Shown in pieces: positions 9,464-22,076 of a stretch of 64,000 nucleotides of DNA. Origin of the DNA: Myxococcales bacterium (GTDB lineage: Bacteria; Myxococcota_A; UBA9042); NCBI GenBank assembly GCA_023954815.1, contig JAGSHB010000009.1:1-64000 (forward strand), in the 5' to 3' direction. The first letter of the stretch is position 1. Each line of letters starts with the position of its first letter. Made by a program: the position numbers and the translations under genes. The notes under the pieces are model-generated. The model searched no databases and was not told where the DNA came from. It saw nothing but the letters and a program-made list of their open reading frames with translations.

Positions 9464-10540
9464 ATGGCAGATGGCGACAGATTCACCCGGCATGGGACAG
9501 CCTGGGCCGACGGGCGGACGCGCCTGCTTCGAACTCGTTTGGTCGCCGTGACGACTGCGCTTTCGCTGCTGTGCAGCTGTGTCGATGAGCAACCAAAGGA
9601 CGCAAAGGCCGACAAGGCCGCGGACGCCGTGAGCGCTGACGCGGACGGCATGATCTCGCAGTCGGATTCAGATGTTTCGGCCGATGATTCCGGCGCGAAA
9701 GCGTCAGACGGGCTGGTGGCCGATGGGCTGAACGCCCAGCCGGACGCCGCGGTTGACGCAGCAGTTTGTCTCGATTGCGCGCCCAACGAGACATGCCAAA
9801 ACAAGATCTGCACGACCGTGCCACTACCCAACGCCGCGACGCTGCTCGCTCATGCCAACAAGATTAAGTCGTTGGCGCTGGTCGACGACAAACAAGGCTG
9901 CGATCTCGATGGCGACGGCAAAGTCGACAATTCTTTCGGAAAAGTCGTCGGGGTCTATCCGGCAGCAAACACCGCCCTTTCCGATGCCGTCAAAGAGCAG
10001 AGCTTCGTCGCACTGCTGAGCGCGCAAGACTACCGAACCGACGGTGTGGGATTCGCTGTTAGTTGGCTGTTCGGCGAGGTCAAATCAAAGACGGGCAACT
10101 GCACTGGCTCGTCACCCGAAGGTTGCACGTATCTCGCATCGAAAGCCGGTCTTGAGCTGGATGCCAAAGGGCAGTGGCGGGTGAAGCAGCTGACCCAGCC
10201 CATCACGGTCAGTGGAGGCGTGCTCAAGGGGGCTGATCTCGGCCCCACGAAAATGGGATTGCCGATGTTGGGCCAAGCGCTAGAACTCAAACTGCTTCGC
10301 ATGCAGTGGGCAGCGACCGCTCACGGCACGAAGAAGTGGGAAGGAACGACAAAGGGCATCTTGTGCGGCGTAATCGACAAGGACAGCCTCGCGGCATGGG
10401 CCAAAGCAGCCGCTGAATCCGGCGCCGCAGACGACACGGGGTATGTCGCCGGGGCCATTACCACCGATCAGGTCGACGGGGCGAGCTTTGCGGTGGCCAT
10501 CGAGACCAAAGCCGTCACGGTCGTCGGCTGGGGCGATTGA
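9464..10540 (+). CDS. Hypothetical lipoprotein
   Basis: Likely start at 9464 (MADGDRFTRHG...). Lipobox LSLLCSC followed by a Asp/Ala-rich linker. Confidence 0.65.
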   Translation: MADGDRFTRHGTAWADGRTRLLRTRLVAVTTALSLLCSCVDEQPKDAKADKAADAVSADADGMISQSDSDVSADDSGAKASDGLVADGLNAQPDAAVDAAVCLDCAPNETCQNKICTTVPLPNAATLLAHANKIKSLALVDDKQGCDLDGDGKVDNSFGKVVGVYPAANTALSDAVKEQSFVALLSAQDYRTDGVGFAVSWLFGEVKSKTGNCTGSSPEGCTYLASKAGLELDAKGQWRVKQLTQPITVSGGVLKGADLGPTKMGLPMLGQALELKLLRMQWAATAHGTKKWEGTTKGILCGVIDKDSLAAWAKAAAESGAADDTGYVAGAITTDQVDGASFAVAIETKAVTVVGWGD

Positions 10541-10610
10541 CAGCGCCAAGACGCCTCAAATCACGCCAAAGATGTCACCCCGAATGACGCAGCTGTCATG
10601 CCACCGGCTG

Positions 10611-10748
10611 TCACACCACCAGCATCAACTTGGCCAGCACAGCAATCGCGGTCAGCACCGCCGTGCCGATGAACTTGAACATAAACTCTTCGTCGATGGG
10701 CTGAGGCCGCGCTGCAACACGTTCTTGGGGCCGGTGTTGGTTCTTCAT
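10611..10748 (-). CDS. 45-aa single-TM small protein (below ORF-track cutoff)
   Basis: Manual translation MKNQHRPQERVAARPQPIDEEFMFKFIGTAVLTAIAVLAKLMLVV*; GGAG Shine-Dalgarno directly upstream of the ATG. Confidence 0.45.
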   Translation of the reverse strand: MKNQHRPQERVAARPQPIDEEFMFKFIGTAVLTAIAVLAKLMLVV

Positions 10749-10866
10749 GGTCTTCTCCACGCTATTGGGGCCCTGTGACCCGCGCTAGTTTTCCGTCCCC
10801 TCTCCGACTCTGCTTACTGTTTAGATGCACGTCTCGTGCCAAAGGTCGCATCACACGTACATTTTA

Positions 10867-11378
10867 TCAGGCAAGCTCTTTGACCAACTCGCCGAGCTGC
10901 TCTCGTGTGAGCGTCCAACTCGCCGGCTCGCGCTCGCCATCGTCACCGACTTGTAGTCGCCGCAACACGAGGTCGCCCCGGCCCCTGATTCGCAAGTCGA
11001 AAAAGCGCTTTCGGTCCATGTTCTCGGGCGACGTGCGCAAAATCGCCTCGTCCAGCCCCACATCCACTTCCACCGCGACGACCGGCTCCGGCAGCAAATT
11101 CGCCAAGCGGTGGGGCAGGGTGCGCGCAGCTTCTTCCACGTCTCTGACCTGCTTGCGATTCACGCGAATCTGCCGAACCTTCGCACCCAAACGACCGATG
11201 TCTTCCAGTTCGATGTGCGCCATGGCGTCGCTCGATACCCGCCCAGAGGCCGTCGTTGTGGAATTGCGGGGCGTTTGCGATTCACCGCCCGGCCCCGAAG
11301 ATTTCGCACCCTGATGGCGCGCCGTCGCATCACGCTCGGCGGTGTCCAACGCCCGCTGCAGACTGTCGGCAGGACTGC

Positions 11379-11382
<4 letters not shown>
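10867..11382 (-). CDS. Hypothetical protein, fourth gene of the prkA-yeaH-spoVR operon
   Basis: 171-aa ORF; start overlaps the spoVR stop (11379-11382). Confidence 0.65.
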
Positions 11383-12977
<1,595 letters not shown>

Positions 12978-12979
12978 CT

Positions 12980-14083
12980 CTATCTCCCCTTGCCCAACAG
13001 CTCTTTGATGCTGTCCATGATGGCGTCTCTATCGGCGACGCGGCTGATGACCACCGCTTCTTCGTCCGAAAACTCCTCCTTCAACACCTTCAAGAAGCGA
13101 CCGGAGCCGTAGGGCGAGTCCACCTGCGCGTAGCTGAACTGGTTGCTCACCGGCAGCAGCGACTCCCGGACGATTTTGGTGCAGAGCTCGTTGTCTTTAC
13201 TCGACGCATTGTCCCCATCGCTGAAGTGAAACGGGTAGATGTTCCACTCACTCACCGGGTAGTCGCGCTCGATAATCTGCTGGCACAGCGTGTAGGCCGA
13301 GCTGATCAGGGTGCCGCCGCTCTCCCGCGTCCGAAAGAAGGTGTCGCGGTCGACCTCTCTCGCCGCCGCATCATGGATGAGAAAGCGCGCCTCAAATCCC
13401 TCGTAGTGATGCCGCAGCCAGGCGTCGATCCAGAACACCTCGGAGCGCACGATCTCCTTCTGGGCCTGCCCCATAGAGCCCGACACATCCATCATGTACA
13501 GCACCACACACGCGCTTCTGGGCTCGTCCTCCATCTCAAAATGGCGATACCGCCGGTCTTCACGGATCGGGATGATGCGCGGCCGGTTCGGGTTGTAGCC
13601 ACCGGCGGCGATGTTGCGCTTGAGGGCTTGCTTGAACGTACGACGACCATGCCGCAGGGACTCTGGCCCCTTGAGGCTGATGCCTTTGTAGCGCGCACGC
13701 TTGGATTTGGACTCCTGCCGGCCCTTGGGTTCAATGCCCGGTAGCTCCAGCTCCTCACCCAGCAGTTCGGCCAGCTCGTCAACTGTAAATTCGACTTCTA
13801 ACAAGTGGTCTGCGGGCTGATCGCCTGCTTTTTGGCCCTTTCCGGGCTGACCCGACTCGTCCCCGGGCTGCCCATCGCCTTGCCCAATACCGCCTTGTTT
13901 CTCGTTCTTGCCATAGCGCAGCTTCGGAATCCCAATCTCATGGACCGGAATCGACACCAGCTCCTTTCCCTGTTTGCCGATGAGCTCCTTGCTCGACATA
14001 AACCGCCGTAATTCCCGCCGCACACGACCCTTGACGATGTCGCGAAAGCGCTGGCTGTCTTGGTCGATGTTAAGCATGGCCAT
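12980..14083 (-). CDS. yeaH: YeaH/YhbH family protein (DUF444)
   Basis: DQDSQRFRDIVKGRVRRELRRFMS; VLYMMDVSGSMGQAQKEIVRSEVFWIDAWLRHHYEG; GGTLISSAY. Position between prkA and spoVR. Confidence 0.94.
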   Translation of the reverse strand: MAMLNIDQDSQRFRDIVKGRVRRELRRFMSSKELIGKQGKELVSIPVHEIGIPKLRYGKNEKQGGIGQGDGQPGDESGQPGKGQKAGDQPADHLLEVEFTVDELAELLGEELELPGIEPKGRQESKSKRARYKGISLKGPESLRHGRRTFKQALKRNIAAGGYNPNRPRIIPIREDRRYRHFEMEDEPRSACVVLYMMDVSGSMGQAQKEIVRSEVFWIDAWLRHHYEGFEARFLIHDAAAREVDRDTFFRTRESGGTLISSAYTLCQQIIERDYPVSEWNIYPFHFSDGDNASSKDNELCTKIVRESLLPVSNQFSYAQVDSPYGSGRFLKVLKEEFSDEEAVVISRVADRDAIMDSIKELLGKGR

Positions 14084-14156
14084 GGGGGTCGGTCTCCTTT
14101 GGGGGGTGTCTCAGTTACACGTCTTGAGACAGCCAGGTGCAAGCGTTCAAAGCGTT

Positions 14157-16259
<2,103 letters not shown>

Positions 16260-16417
16260 GGGGTCCTCCTTGTGGCTCATCACCTGACAGTTTGTGTCGT
16301 CTCGTCATCCTGTAGTTCAGACGCGTGTGCTCACGCGGCGTTTTGTTGGGCGGGCGCTGCCCCACTCGGGCATGCCGGCTCAGCTGGCGTCGGTGCGCCA
16401 GGCTCGCTGAGATACAG

Positions 16418-16433
16418 TGCAAATGCGGTGCCA
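16418..16433 (-). promoter_or_regulatory. Candidate sigma-54 (-24/-12) promoter upstream of prkA operon
   Basis: Minus strand TGGCACCGCATTTGCA: -24 GG and -12 GC separated by exactly 10 bp, against consensus TGGCACG-N4-TTGCA. About 160 bp upstream of the prkA ATG. Confidence 0.65.
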
Positions 16434-16578
16434 GCGAGTCGGAGCGGGCGATGCCAATCGCGCGGATCGGCCGCAGCTCTCGGAGATCCAACGCTTTCAT
16501 GGGGTTTTTTATTCGATGCAAGAACTGCCGTTCGGTACGGTCTCGACGATTAACCCGGAGATTTCCACGACATTGACG

Positions 16579-17118
16579 TCATGGTCCCGTGCGAAGAAGG
16601 CGCGTGCGCAGGCGTTCCAGGTGGCCTCGGAGGTGGGTTCGAAACGGCCACATGTACAGATAATCGGAGCTGGTGAAGCAGCGTTCGATGTGGTCGAGCA
16701 AGCTGTCGGGGATCTCCCCGTCGAGCTCCAGGGTCACCCGCATGGTCTCGGCGTACGCGCGCCACTCCCACCAAGCTCGCAGGGTGACAAACGCTGGCAA
16801 TGGCAGGAACAAGTACGAGAGATGAAAGAAGCCCCAGAATCGCCTGGCGTCACGCAAGTGCACGGCCTCATGGAGCAAGATCTCGTAGATGGCCCTGGGA
16901 CCGACCTGCGCGCGCCAATGGCGACTTGGAAACCAGACTACGCCAAAGAGCACGGTGGTGTAGTTCGTCATGTAGGTGCTGTTGAATGGCCGCACGACCC
17001 GGCCGATGCGTTTTTGTAGCTGATTTTCGTCTTTGTAGCCGATAGCAAAGCCCGGCAGCTCCGCTTTGAGCTTGGCTTCGAGGTCTCTGACATCTTGGTT
17101 GGTGATCAGGCGTGACAT
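16579..17118 (-). CDS. Membrane-associated HExxH-containing protein (putative metallopeptidase)
   Basis: EILLHEAVHLRDARRFWGFFHLSYLFLPLPAFVTLRAWWEWRAYAE: HEAVH followed by a hydrophobic segment. Confidence 0.6.
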   Translation of the reverse strand: MSRLITNQDVRDLEAKLKAELPGFAIGYKDENQLQKRIGRVVRPFNSTYMTNYTTVLFGVVWFPSRHWRAQVGPRAIYEILLHEAVHLRDARRFWGFFHLSYLFLPLPAFVTLRAWWEWRAYAETMRVTLELDGEIPDSLLDHIERCFTSSDYLYMWPFRTHLRGHLERLRTRLLRTGP

Positions 17119-17198
17119 CCTTGGCAGTGTAGCTCAACTCGTGCTGGTACAGTTGGCTGGCCGATTCCGAGGGATGGGTGATGAGCCGTCCGGCCGGC

Positions 17199-18359
17199 TT
17201 ATTCCGTTTGGCGGCGCTGCGTGCGCTTGGCCTTCACGGGCACAGCTTCAGACTGATCGGTTCCCATCCGCCAAACCGACGCGCCTCCGACCGCTCCGCC
17301 AGTAGAAATGACGCAATTTCGGCCGCTGTTCTTGGCCAAAAATACTCGGGCGTCCGCCAGCGAGAGCAGCGCCTCCGGATCTGTGGTCGGAACTTCACCG
17401 AGCGCAGCCACGCCCGCTGACAAGGTCACGTGAATCGTCTTTCCGCCGCGCAGGTAGTGCGCCCTCGCCTCCACTGCGGCCCGGATGCGCTCTGCGACGG
17501 CCGTCGCCGTGGGAAGATCCGAGCCCGGCATCAGCATGACGAACTCTTCGCCGCCTACTCGCGCCAGCACATCCGTCCCGCGAACCTGCTCTCGCAGAGT
17601 CTTCGCTGTGTCCCGCAGCACGGCATCGCCGACAGCATGCCCACAATCATCGTTGACCCGCTTGAAGTGGTCCAAATCGATCACCATGACCGTGAGTGGC
17701 AACTGCAGACGCAATGCTGTCGACGCAGCCCGCACAAACTCCTCGTCGAGATACAGCCGGTTGTGACACTGGGTGAGCTGGTCGCGGGTAAGGGCCTCGA
17801 ACTGCCGACGCTGGAAGGCGCGGTCGTCTGCATCGAGCCAATCGAGACGAAGAACGACGTCCGGCCCGAGGCCGAACTTCGCGCGATCGGGGAGCACGGC
17901 CTCCGAGACGACTTCACCGCCAACAAAGGTGCCGTTGCGTGACTTGGCGTCGACGACTCGGACCGCGTCCTCGGAAACCTGCATCGTCGCGTGATGCCGC
18001 GAGATTCGCGGGTCCGTCAGCGCGATATCGTTTTCGAGGGCTCGCCCAATGGTGATTTCACCGGGCCGCATTGCGTACAGGCGGCCGGGCAGCTGTCCCT
18101 CCATCACGGTCAGGCAGGGCATGCGGGTCGTCCGAATCTGCACATCTTCCTTGCCCGGCACCAGCGCAAGTGTGTCCGCACGCCGTCGTCGGAAGGGGAG
18201 TTGATGCACCACACCAACGCCGTCAACTCCGGCTTCGGTCAGAGGTTTGAGAGGAAGTGTGCTGCGGCCGTCATCATTCATGGTGCTAAGACGTACAAAA
18301 GTTAGGACTCTGACATGTGAAACGCGGCGATGTCCCAGTGTGACACGGCGAGTAGCCAT
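17199..18359 (-). CDS. FHA-GGDEF diguanylate cyclase
   Basis: FHA: GEITIGRALENDIALTDPRISRHHATMQV...SRNGTFVGG. GGDEF: DLDHFKRVNDDCGHAVGDAVLR...RGTDVLARVGGEEF with RxxD inhibitory site. Confidence 0.93.
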   Translation of the reverse strand: MATRRVTLGHRRVSHVRVLTFVRLSTMNDDGRSTLPLKPLTEAGVDGVGVVHQLPFRRRRADTLALVPGKEDVQIRTTRMPCLTVMEGQLPGRLYAMRPGEITIGRALENDIALTDPRISRHHATMQVSEDAVRVVDAKSRNGTFVGGEVVSEAVLPDRAKFGLGPDVVLRLDWLDADDRAFQRRQFEALTRDQLTQCHNRLYLDEEFVRAASTALRLQLPLTVMVIDLDHFKRVNDDCGHAVGDAVLRDTAKTLREQVRGTDVLARVGGEEFVMLMPGSDLPTATAVAERIRAAVEARAHYLRGGKTIHVTLSAGVAALGEVPTTDPEALLSLADARVFLAKNSGRNCVISTGGAVGGASVWRMGTDQSEAVPVKAKRTQRRQTE

Positions 18360-18565
18360 GGTCCACGGCTCATTGCCCCATTTCGCTCAAGTGAGGGCTT
18401 TTGCCATCCGTCCACGCTCCGATCAAGCCGGGCTCGCTGCAGCCCTCGCTCACATCGTCGCGCCAGCGAGCGCGATTGTTGCCACGACAACAGACCGTTG
18501 CATCAGCTGACCTAGTCCCAAAGCGCAAGACGGCCTACCGTCCTTGCACACAGGGAGGAGCGATC

Positions 18566-19210
18566 ATGAGCGACGACAAAATCTACACCTATGCCGGGGC
18601 CAATACCGATGTGAAGTGGGACGGCGCCCTGTGCATTCATGTCGGCGAGTGTGGCCGGGCAAGCGGCGAGCTGTTTCAGGCCGGGCGTCAGCCTTGGTGC
18701 CAGCCCAATGTCACCGACGTCGATGATGTAGCGGAGGTGGTTGAACGCTGCCCGACGGGGGCCCTGACCTACCAGCGTACGGACGGCGTGGAGGAGCAGG
18801 CTGCGTCGGAGAACACGGTGGTCGTCGCCAATCACGGCCCGCTGTATGTGAAGGGCGATCTCGACATTGCCGGCGCCAGCGCGCCAGGCGTCGCCTTCCG
18901 GGCGGCGCTGTGCCGCTGCGGGCAGTCGAAGAACAAACCGTTTTGCGACAATAGCCACGAGAAATCAGGCTTTTCGGACCGCGGCGCCATCGGCATGAGC
19001 GGCAAGGGCTTCGACGAGCAGGGTGGCAAGCTCTCCATCAACGCGGCACCCAACGGGCCCTTGCTGCTGAAGGGCAACGTGACCCTCAAGACGGCAGCCG
19101 GCCGCAGCGCCTTCGAGGGCACGAAATGCGCGCTATGTCGTTGCGGTGCGTCGAAGAACAAGCCGTTTTGTGATGGCAGTCATCGCGAAGCCGGGTTCAA
19201 AGCGCCTTGA
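18566..19210 (+). CDS. CDGSH iron-sulfur domain protein with N-terminal mono-cluster Fe-S domain
   Basis: GALCIHVGECGRASGELFQAGRQPWCQP...VVERCPTGALTY, plus two CDGSH-type motifs (CRCGQSKNKPFCDNSH; CRCGASKNKPFCDGSH). Start placed at ATG 18566. Confidence 0.93.
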   Translation: MSDDKIYTYAGANTDVKWDGALCIHVGECGRASGELFQAGRQPWCQPNVTDVDDVAEVVERCPTGALTYQRTDGVEEQAASENTVVVANHGPLYVKGDLDIAGASAPGVAFRAALCRCGQSKNKPFCDNSHEKSGFSDRGAIGMSGKGFDEQGGKLSINAAPNGPLLLKGNVTLKTAAGRSAFEGTKCALCRCGASKNKPFCDGSHREAGFKAP

Positions 19211-19402
19211 GCTTGCATTCACTGATTCGGCGGGCCCCGCAAGTGGCCCCAGAAAACGGCTGGCGCGACAGACGCACGATGCGAAGCTGAATCCGAGGTG
19301 CTGTGGCCATGAACCCAGCCTTCGCGCGCCCGTTTACCTTTGAAATGGCCGTGATGGACCACGCGTACAAGCCGTGCCGACACCATCCTGATCGTCCTTC
19401 AG

Positions 19403-20248
19403 CTAGCCAAGCGTACAGATCGCATCGGCGTGCTTGATCCGCAGACACAGGGTCTCCAGCACGCGGAAGGGGTGATTCATCTTCTCGGCGCCGAGGTAGG
19501 CAACCGTCATGTCCAGACCCACCGCGATGTCCATATTCTCCCGGCCTGTCGAGACGATGACAGCCGAGTCACCCTCTAGCACGTCGCAACGGAAGATCCC
19601 GTCCGCGACGAGGCGCCGAACATTGTCGATCTCCATCGTGCGTGCGTCCTCCCACATGCGGTGCAGATTGGCGAATAGTTGTGGGCTCACGGCCATGGCG
19701 TAGGGACCAAAATGCCCAGAGGCGTACATCTTGCCTGTCGCCGCGACCACATCCTGCAAGGCAGCACCGGGCTCAGCCCAGCCCTTGGTCAGCGGCTGTT
19801 GGTGCCGTTCGGGGTGCGTCATCAGGCCTTCGAACCCCAGACGCTCGTTGCCGTGGAAGATCAGGCGGTCTTCACGCTCAGCACACCACGTGGCCGCACC
19901 GGCAGCAGCGGAGTCATCCACCGGCATCCCCAGCTGACGCCACATCTCCAGATCTCGCCAGTGGATGATGAAGTCTTTGTGGATGATCGGCAGCGGCTTG
20001 AACGTGCGCCGGTCGGTGATGACCGGGCCGGTATCAATCTCACCTGTCAAATCGATGGCACCTTGGTCTTCACCGGTGAACTCATCGTAGGGCACGGCCT
20101 GCACGCCCGGGCCCATGGGGCCGAACATCTCGATAAATCGACGACCGACAAGGCGACGACGGGCGGCGACTACAACGGATTCGTGCAAGCGCTCCAGCTC
20201 TTTGTCAGATAGGGGGGTATCGGCGTGGTTCAGAAATGCATGACTCAT
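19403..20248 (-). CDS. Encapsulin shell protein (family 1, linocin M18/HK97-fold)
   Basis: MSHAFLNHADTPLSDKELERLHESVVVAARRRLVGRRFIEMFGPMGPGVQAVPYDEF...IVSTGRENMDIAVGLDMTVAYLGAEKMNHPFRVLETLCLRI. GAGGAG SD before ATG 20248. Confidence 0.92.
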   Translation of the reverse strand: MSHAFLNHADTPLSDKELERLHESVVVAARRRLVGRRFIEMFGPMGPGVQAVPYDEFTGEDQGAIDLTGEIDTGPVITDRRTFKPLPIIHKDFIIHWRDLEMWRQLGMPVDDSAAAGAATWCAEREDRLIFHGNERLGFEGLMTHPERHQQPLTKGWAEPGAALQDVVAATGKMYASGHFGPYAMAVSPQLFANLHRMWEDARTMEIDNVRRLVADGIFRCDVLEGDSAVIVSTGRENMDIAVGLDMTVAYLGAEKMNHPFRVLETLCLRIKHADAICTLG

Positions 20249-20268
20249 AACGGACTCCTCTCTCGGAT

Positions 20269-20709
20269 TCAGCGTTTGCGATCGGCGCGAAAAAGGCTGC
20301 CGACGGTACGTTCGTAGGGGTTTGTGGCGATGGTGACACCGGTCATAAAGGCCGCGGTATCGGCGCTTTCTGTAGCGGTCGCTGCCGTCGGTGACACTGC
20401 CGCTGGTGATGGTGCCTGCGAGGGGGCGGCCTGCGCAGCGGCAGCGTTCGGAGAAGGCGCCGTCTCGTCTCCTGATGCCAGCGACTCGTACACGTGGGAT
20501 AGCGGCTTTTTCAGGAAAGCTTCGTAGTCCGCGTCGATCTTTTCGAGCAGCTGCGAACATTCAGCGATGTGCTCTTTTTCCTCTTTGGCGAAGTGCAAAA
20601 TCAGATTCCGCACGGCCTCACTCTCCGCTTTGGCGGCGAGCTCCTCGTATTCATTCACGGTCTCGCACTCTCTCGCCATGATGGTGCGAATCAGACTGGC
20701 GTCATTCAC
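20269..20709 (-). CDS. Encapsulin cargo: ferritin-like protein with C-terminal targeting peptide
   Basis: CETVNEYEELAAKAESEAVRNLILHFAKEEKEHIAECSQLLEKID (ferritin-like Glu/His pattern), Ala/Pro linker, C-terminus ERTVGSLFRADRKR matching the LTVGSL-type encapsulin targeting peptide. 20 bp upstream of the shell gene. GTG start. Confidence 0.88.
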   Translation of the reverse strand: MNDASLIRTIMARECETVNEYEELAAKAESEAVRNLILHFAKEEKEHIAECSQLLEKIDADYEAFLKKPLSHVYESLASGDETAPSPNAAAAQAAPSQAPSPAAVSPTAATATESADTAAFMTGVTIATNPYERTVGSLFRADRKR

Positions 20710-20788
20710 GTCGACATCCTCCTCTGTGGGACGCTAAGGCTAGCCCCAAGCAATGGTGGAGTCAATGGGTCCGATATTCGTAACTCAT

Positions 20789-20803
20789 TGAAATTGCAAT
20801 TCA
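20789..20803. promoter_or_regulatory. Candidate iron-responsive palindrome TGA-N9-TCA upstream of encapsulin operon
   Basis: TGAAATTGCAATTCA, containing the perfect palindrome AATTGCAATT, about 80 bp upstream of the cargo GTG. Confidence 0.4.
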
Positions 20804-20986
20804 TATGCAAGTGAATGTCAATGTCAGAATCAGTTCGTCTGGCTTGCGTATGGTTCCCGTGGGTTGGTCCTGACAACCGGTGCTGTCACACTGATGCGGA
20901 GCGCCGGTCACAACGCAGTGCGGTGCGCGCGGCACGACGCAGTTCATGACGCCGTGCACAAGTCCAAACGGGGGAGCGCATCGCCC

Positions 20987-21826
20987 ATGAAAGACGGACA
21001 GATCAGCCTGACAGCCACCGCCGTTGCGCTCGCGCGGGAAGTCACGTCCCCGCGGGCTGACTCGCGTGCGCTTTTGCCGGTGCCGGTCGGATTGTTCTCG
21101 TCGATGTGGCGGCCGAGTGTGGCGGCGGCGCCCTTGCGACTTGCTGCTCGAGTAATGAGCGGCGGGCTTGTCGACCACTTGCGCCTGCGCACTGCTGCGA
21201 TCGACGCCGCGGTGGCCGATGCTTTCGCTGCCGGCTGCACGCAGCTGGTTCTGCTCGGGGCCGGCCTCGACGCTCGCGCGCATCGTTTGCCCAGTCTGGG
21301 GCCTGTCACGGTATGGGAGGTCGATCACCCAGCCACTCAGGCGGCGAAGCGCAAACGGGCCCGGTCTGTGCCGTCCCCAGCGAGACGGGTGCGCTATGTC
21401 GCGGTCGATTTTGCTCATCAAGACCTCCAGACGCGCTTGCTGAATTCCGGCTTTGATCCCGAAAAACCAGCGGTTTGGGTCTGGGAGGGCGTGACGATGT
21501 ACCTGCCCGGTTCGGCGACGGAGGCGACCTTGGATGCCATCGCTCAGATGTCGGCGCCTGGCAGTGCGTTGGCGATGACGTTCATGCTTCCCAAGGTGCT
21601 AGCCGGTGCCGGTCCGCAATCCCTCGCACTGGGCTTCTTCACCATGTTGAGTGAGCCGCTGGTGGGGGCGATGAGCTCCGAGGTGGCTGCAGCTCGGGTC
21701 AAACACATCGGCTGGCGCGTGGTGTCAGATACCGGCGCGGCGCAGTGGGCCAGGCAATTCGGCGGTAGCCAGTGGCCGTCGGTGCTGTTTCATGCTGAGC
21801 GGCTGTTGATTGCCGCGTCTCCATGA
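20987..21826 (+). CDS. Class I SAM-dependent methyltransferase, LCM/PPM1 (TIGR00027-like) family
   Basis: QLVLLGAGLDARAHRLP...VWEVDHPATQAAKRKR, VWVWEGVTMYLP. Start placed at MKDGQISLTATAVA. Confidence 0.88.
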   Translation: MKDGQISLTATAVALAREVTSPRADSRALLPVPVGLFSSMWRPSVAAAPLRLAARVMSGGLVDHLRLRTAAIDAAVADAFAAGCTQLVLLGAGLDARAHRLPSLGPVTVWEVDHPATQAAKRKRARSVPSPARRVRYVAVDFAHQDLQTRLLNSGFDPEKPAVWVWEGVTMYLPGSATEATLDAIAQMSAPGSALAMTFMLPKVLAGAGPQSLALGFFTMLSEPLVGAMSSEVAAARVKHIGWRVVSDTGAAQWARQFGGSQWPSVLFHAERLLIAASP

Positions 21827-22076
21827 TTGCCTCGCCTCCATGATCGCCACTTCATACGCACGGGGGGGCGAACGACGGTCTGACCCAAAGGCAAAGCGCC
21901 CGACAACCCACCTCTCGGCACGTCATCGGGCGCCCTTACAGCCCCGCCAAGATTTCAGACCCACCGAAAGACCGTCTTTCTGCGCGTCTGGTGACTGGGG
22001 ATTGCAACCAGCGGCTGCACTCCCACCCGAGGCCCATCACTTCAATTTGGCGGGCGTTTCCGGTTCCAATGACAAG

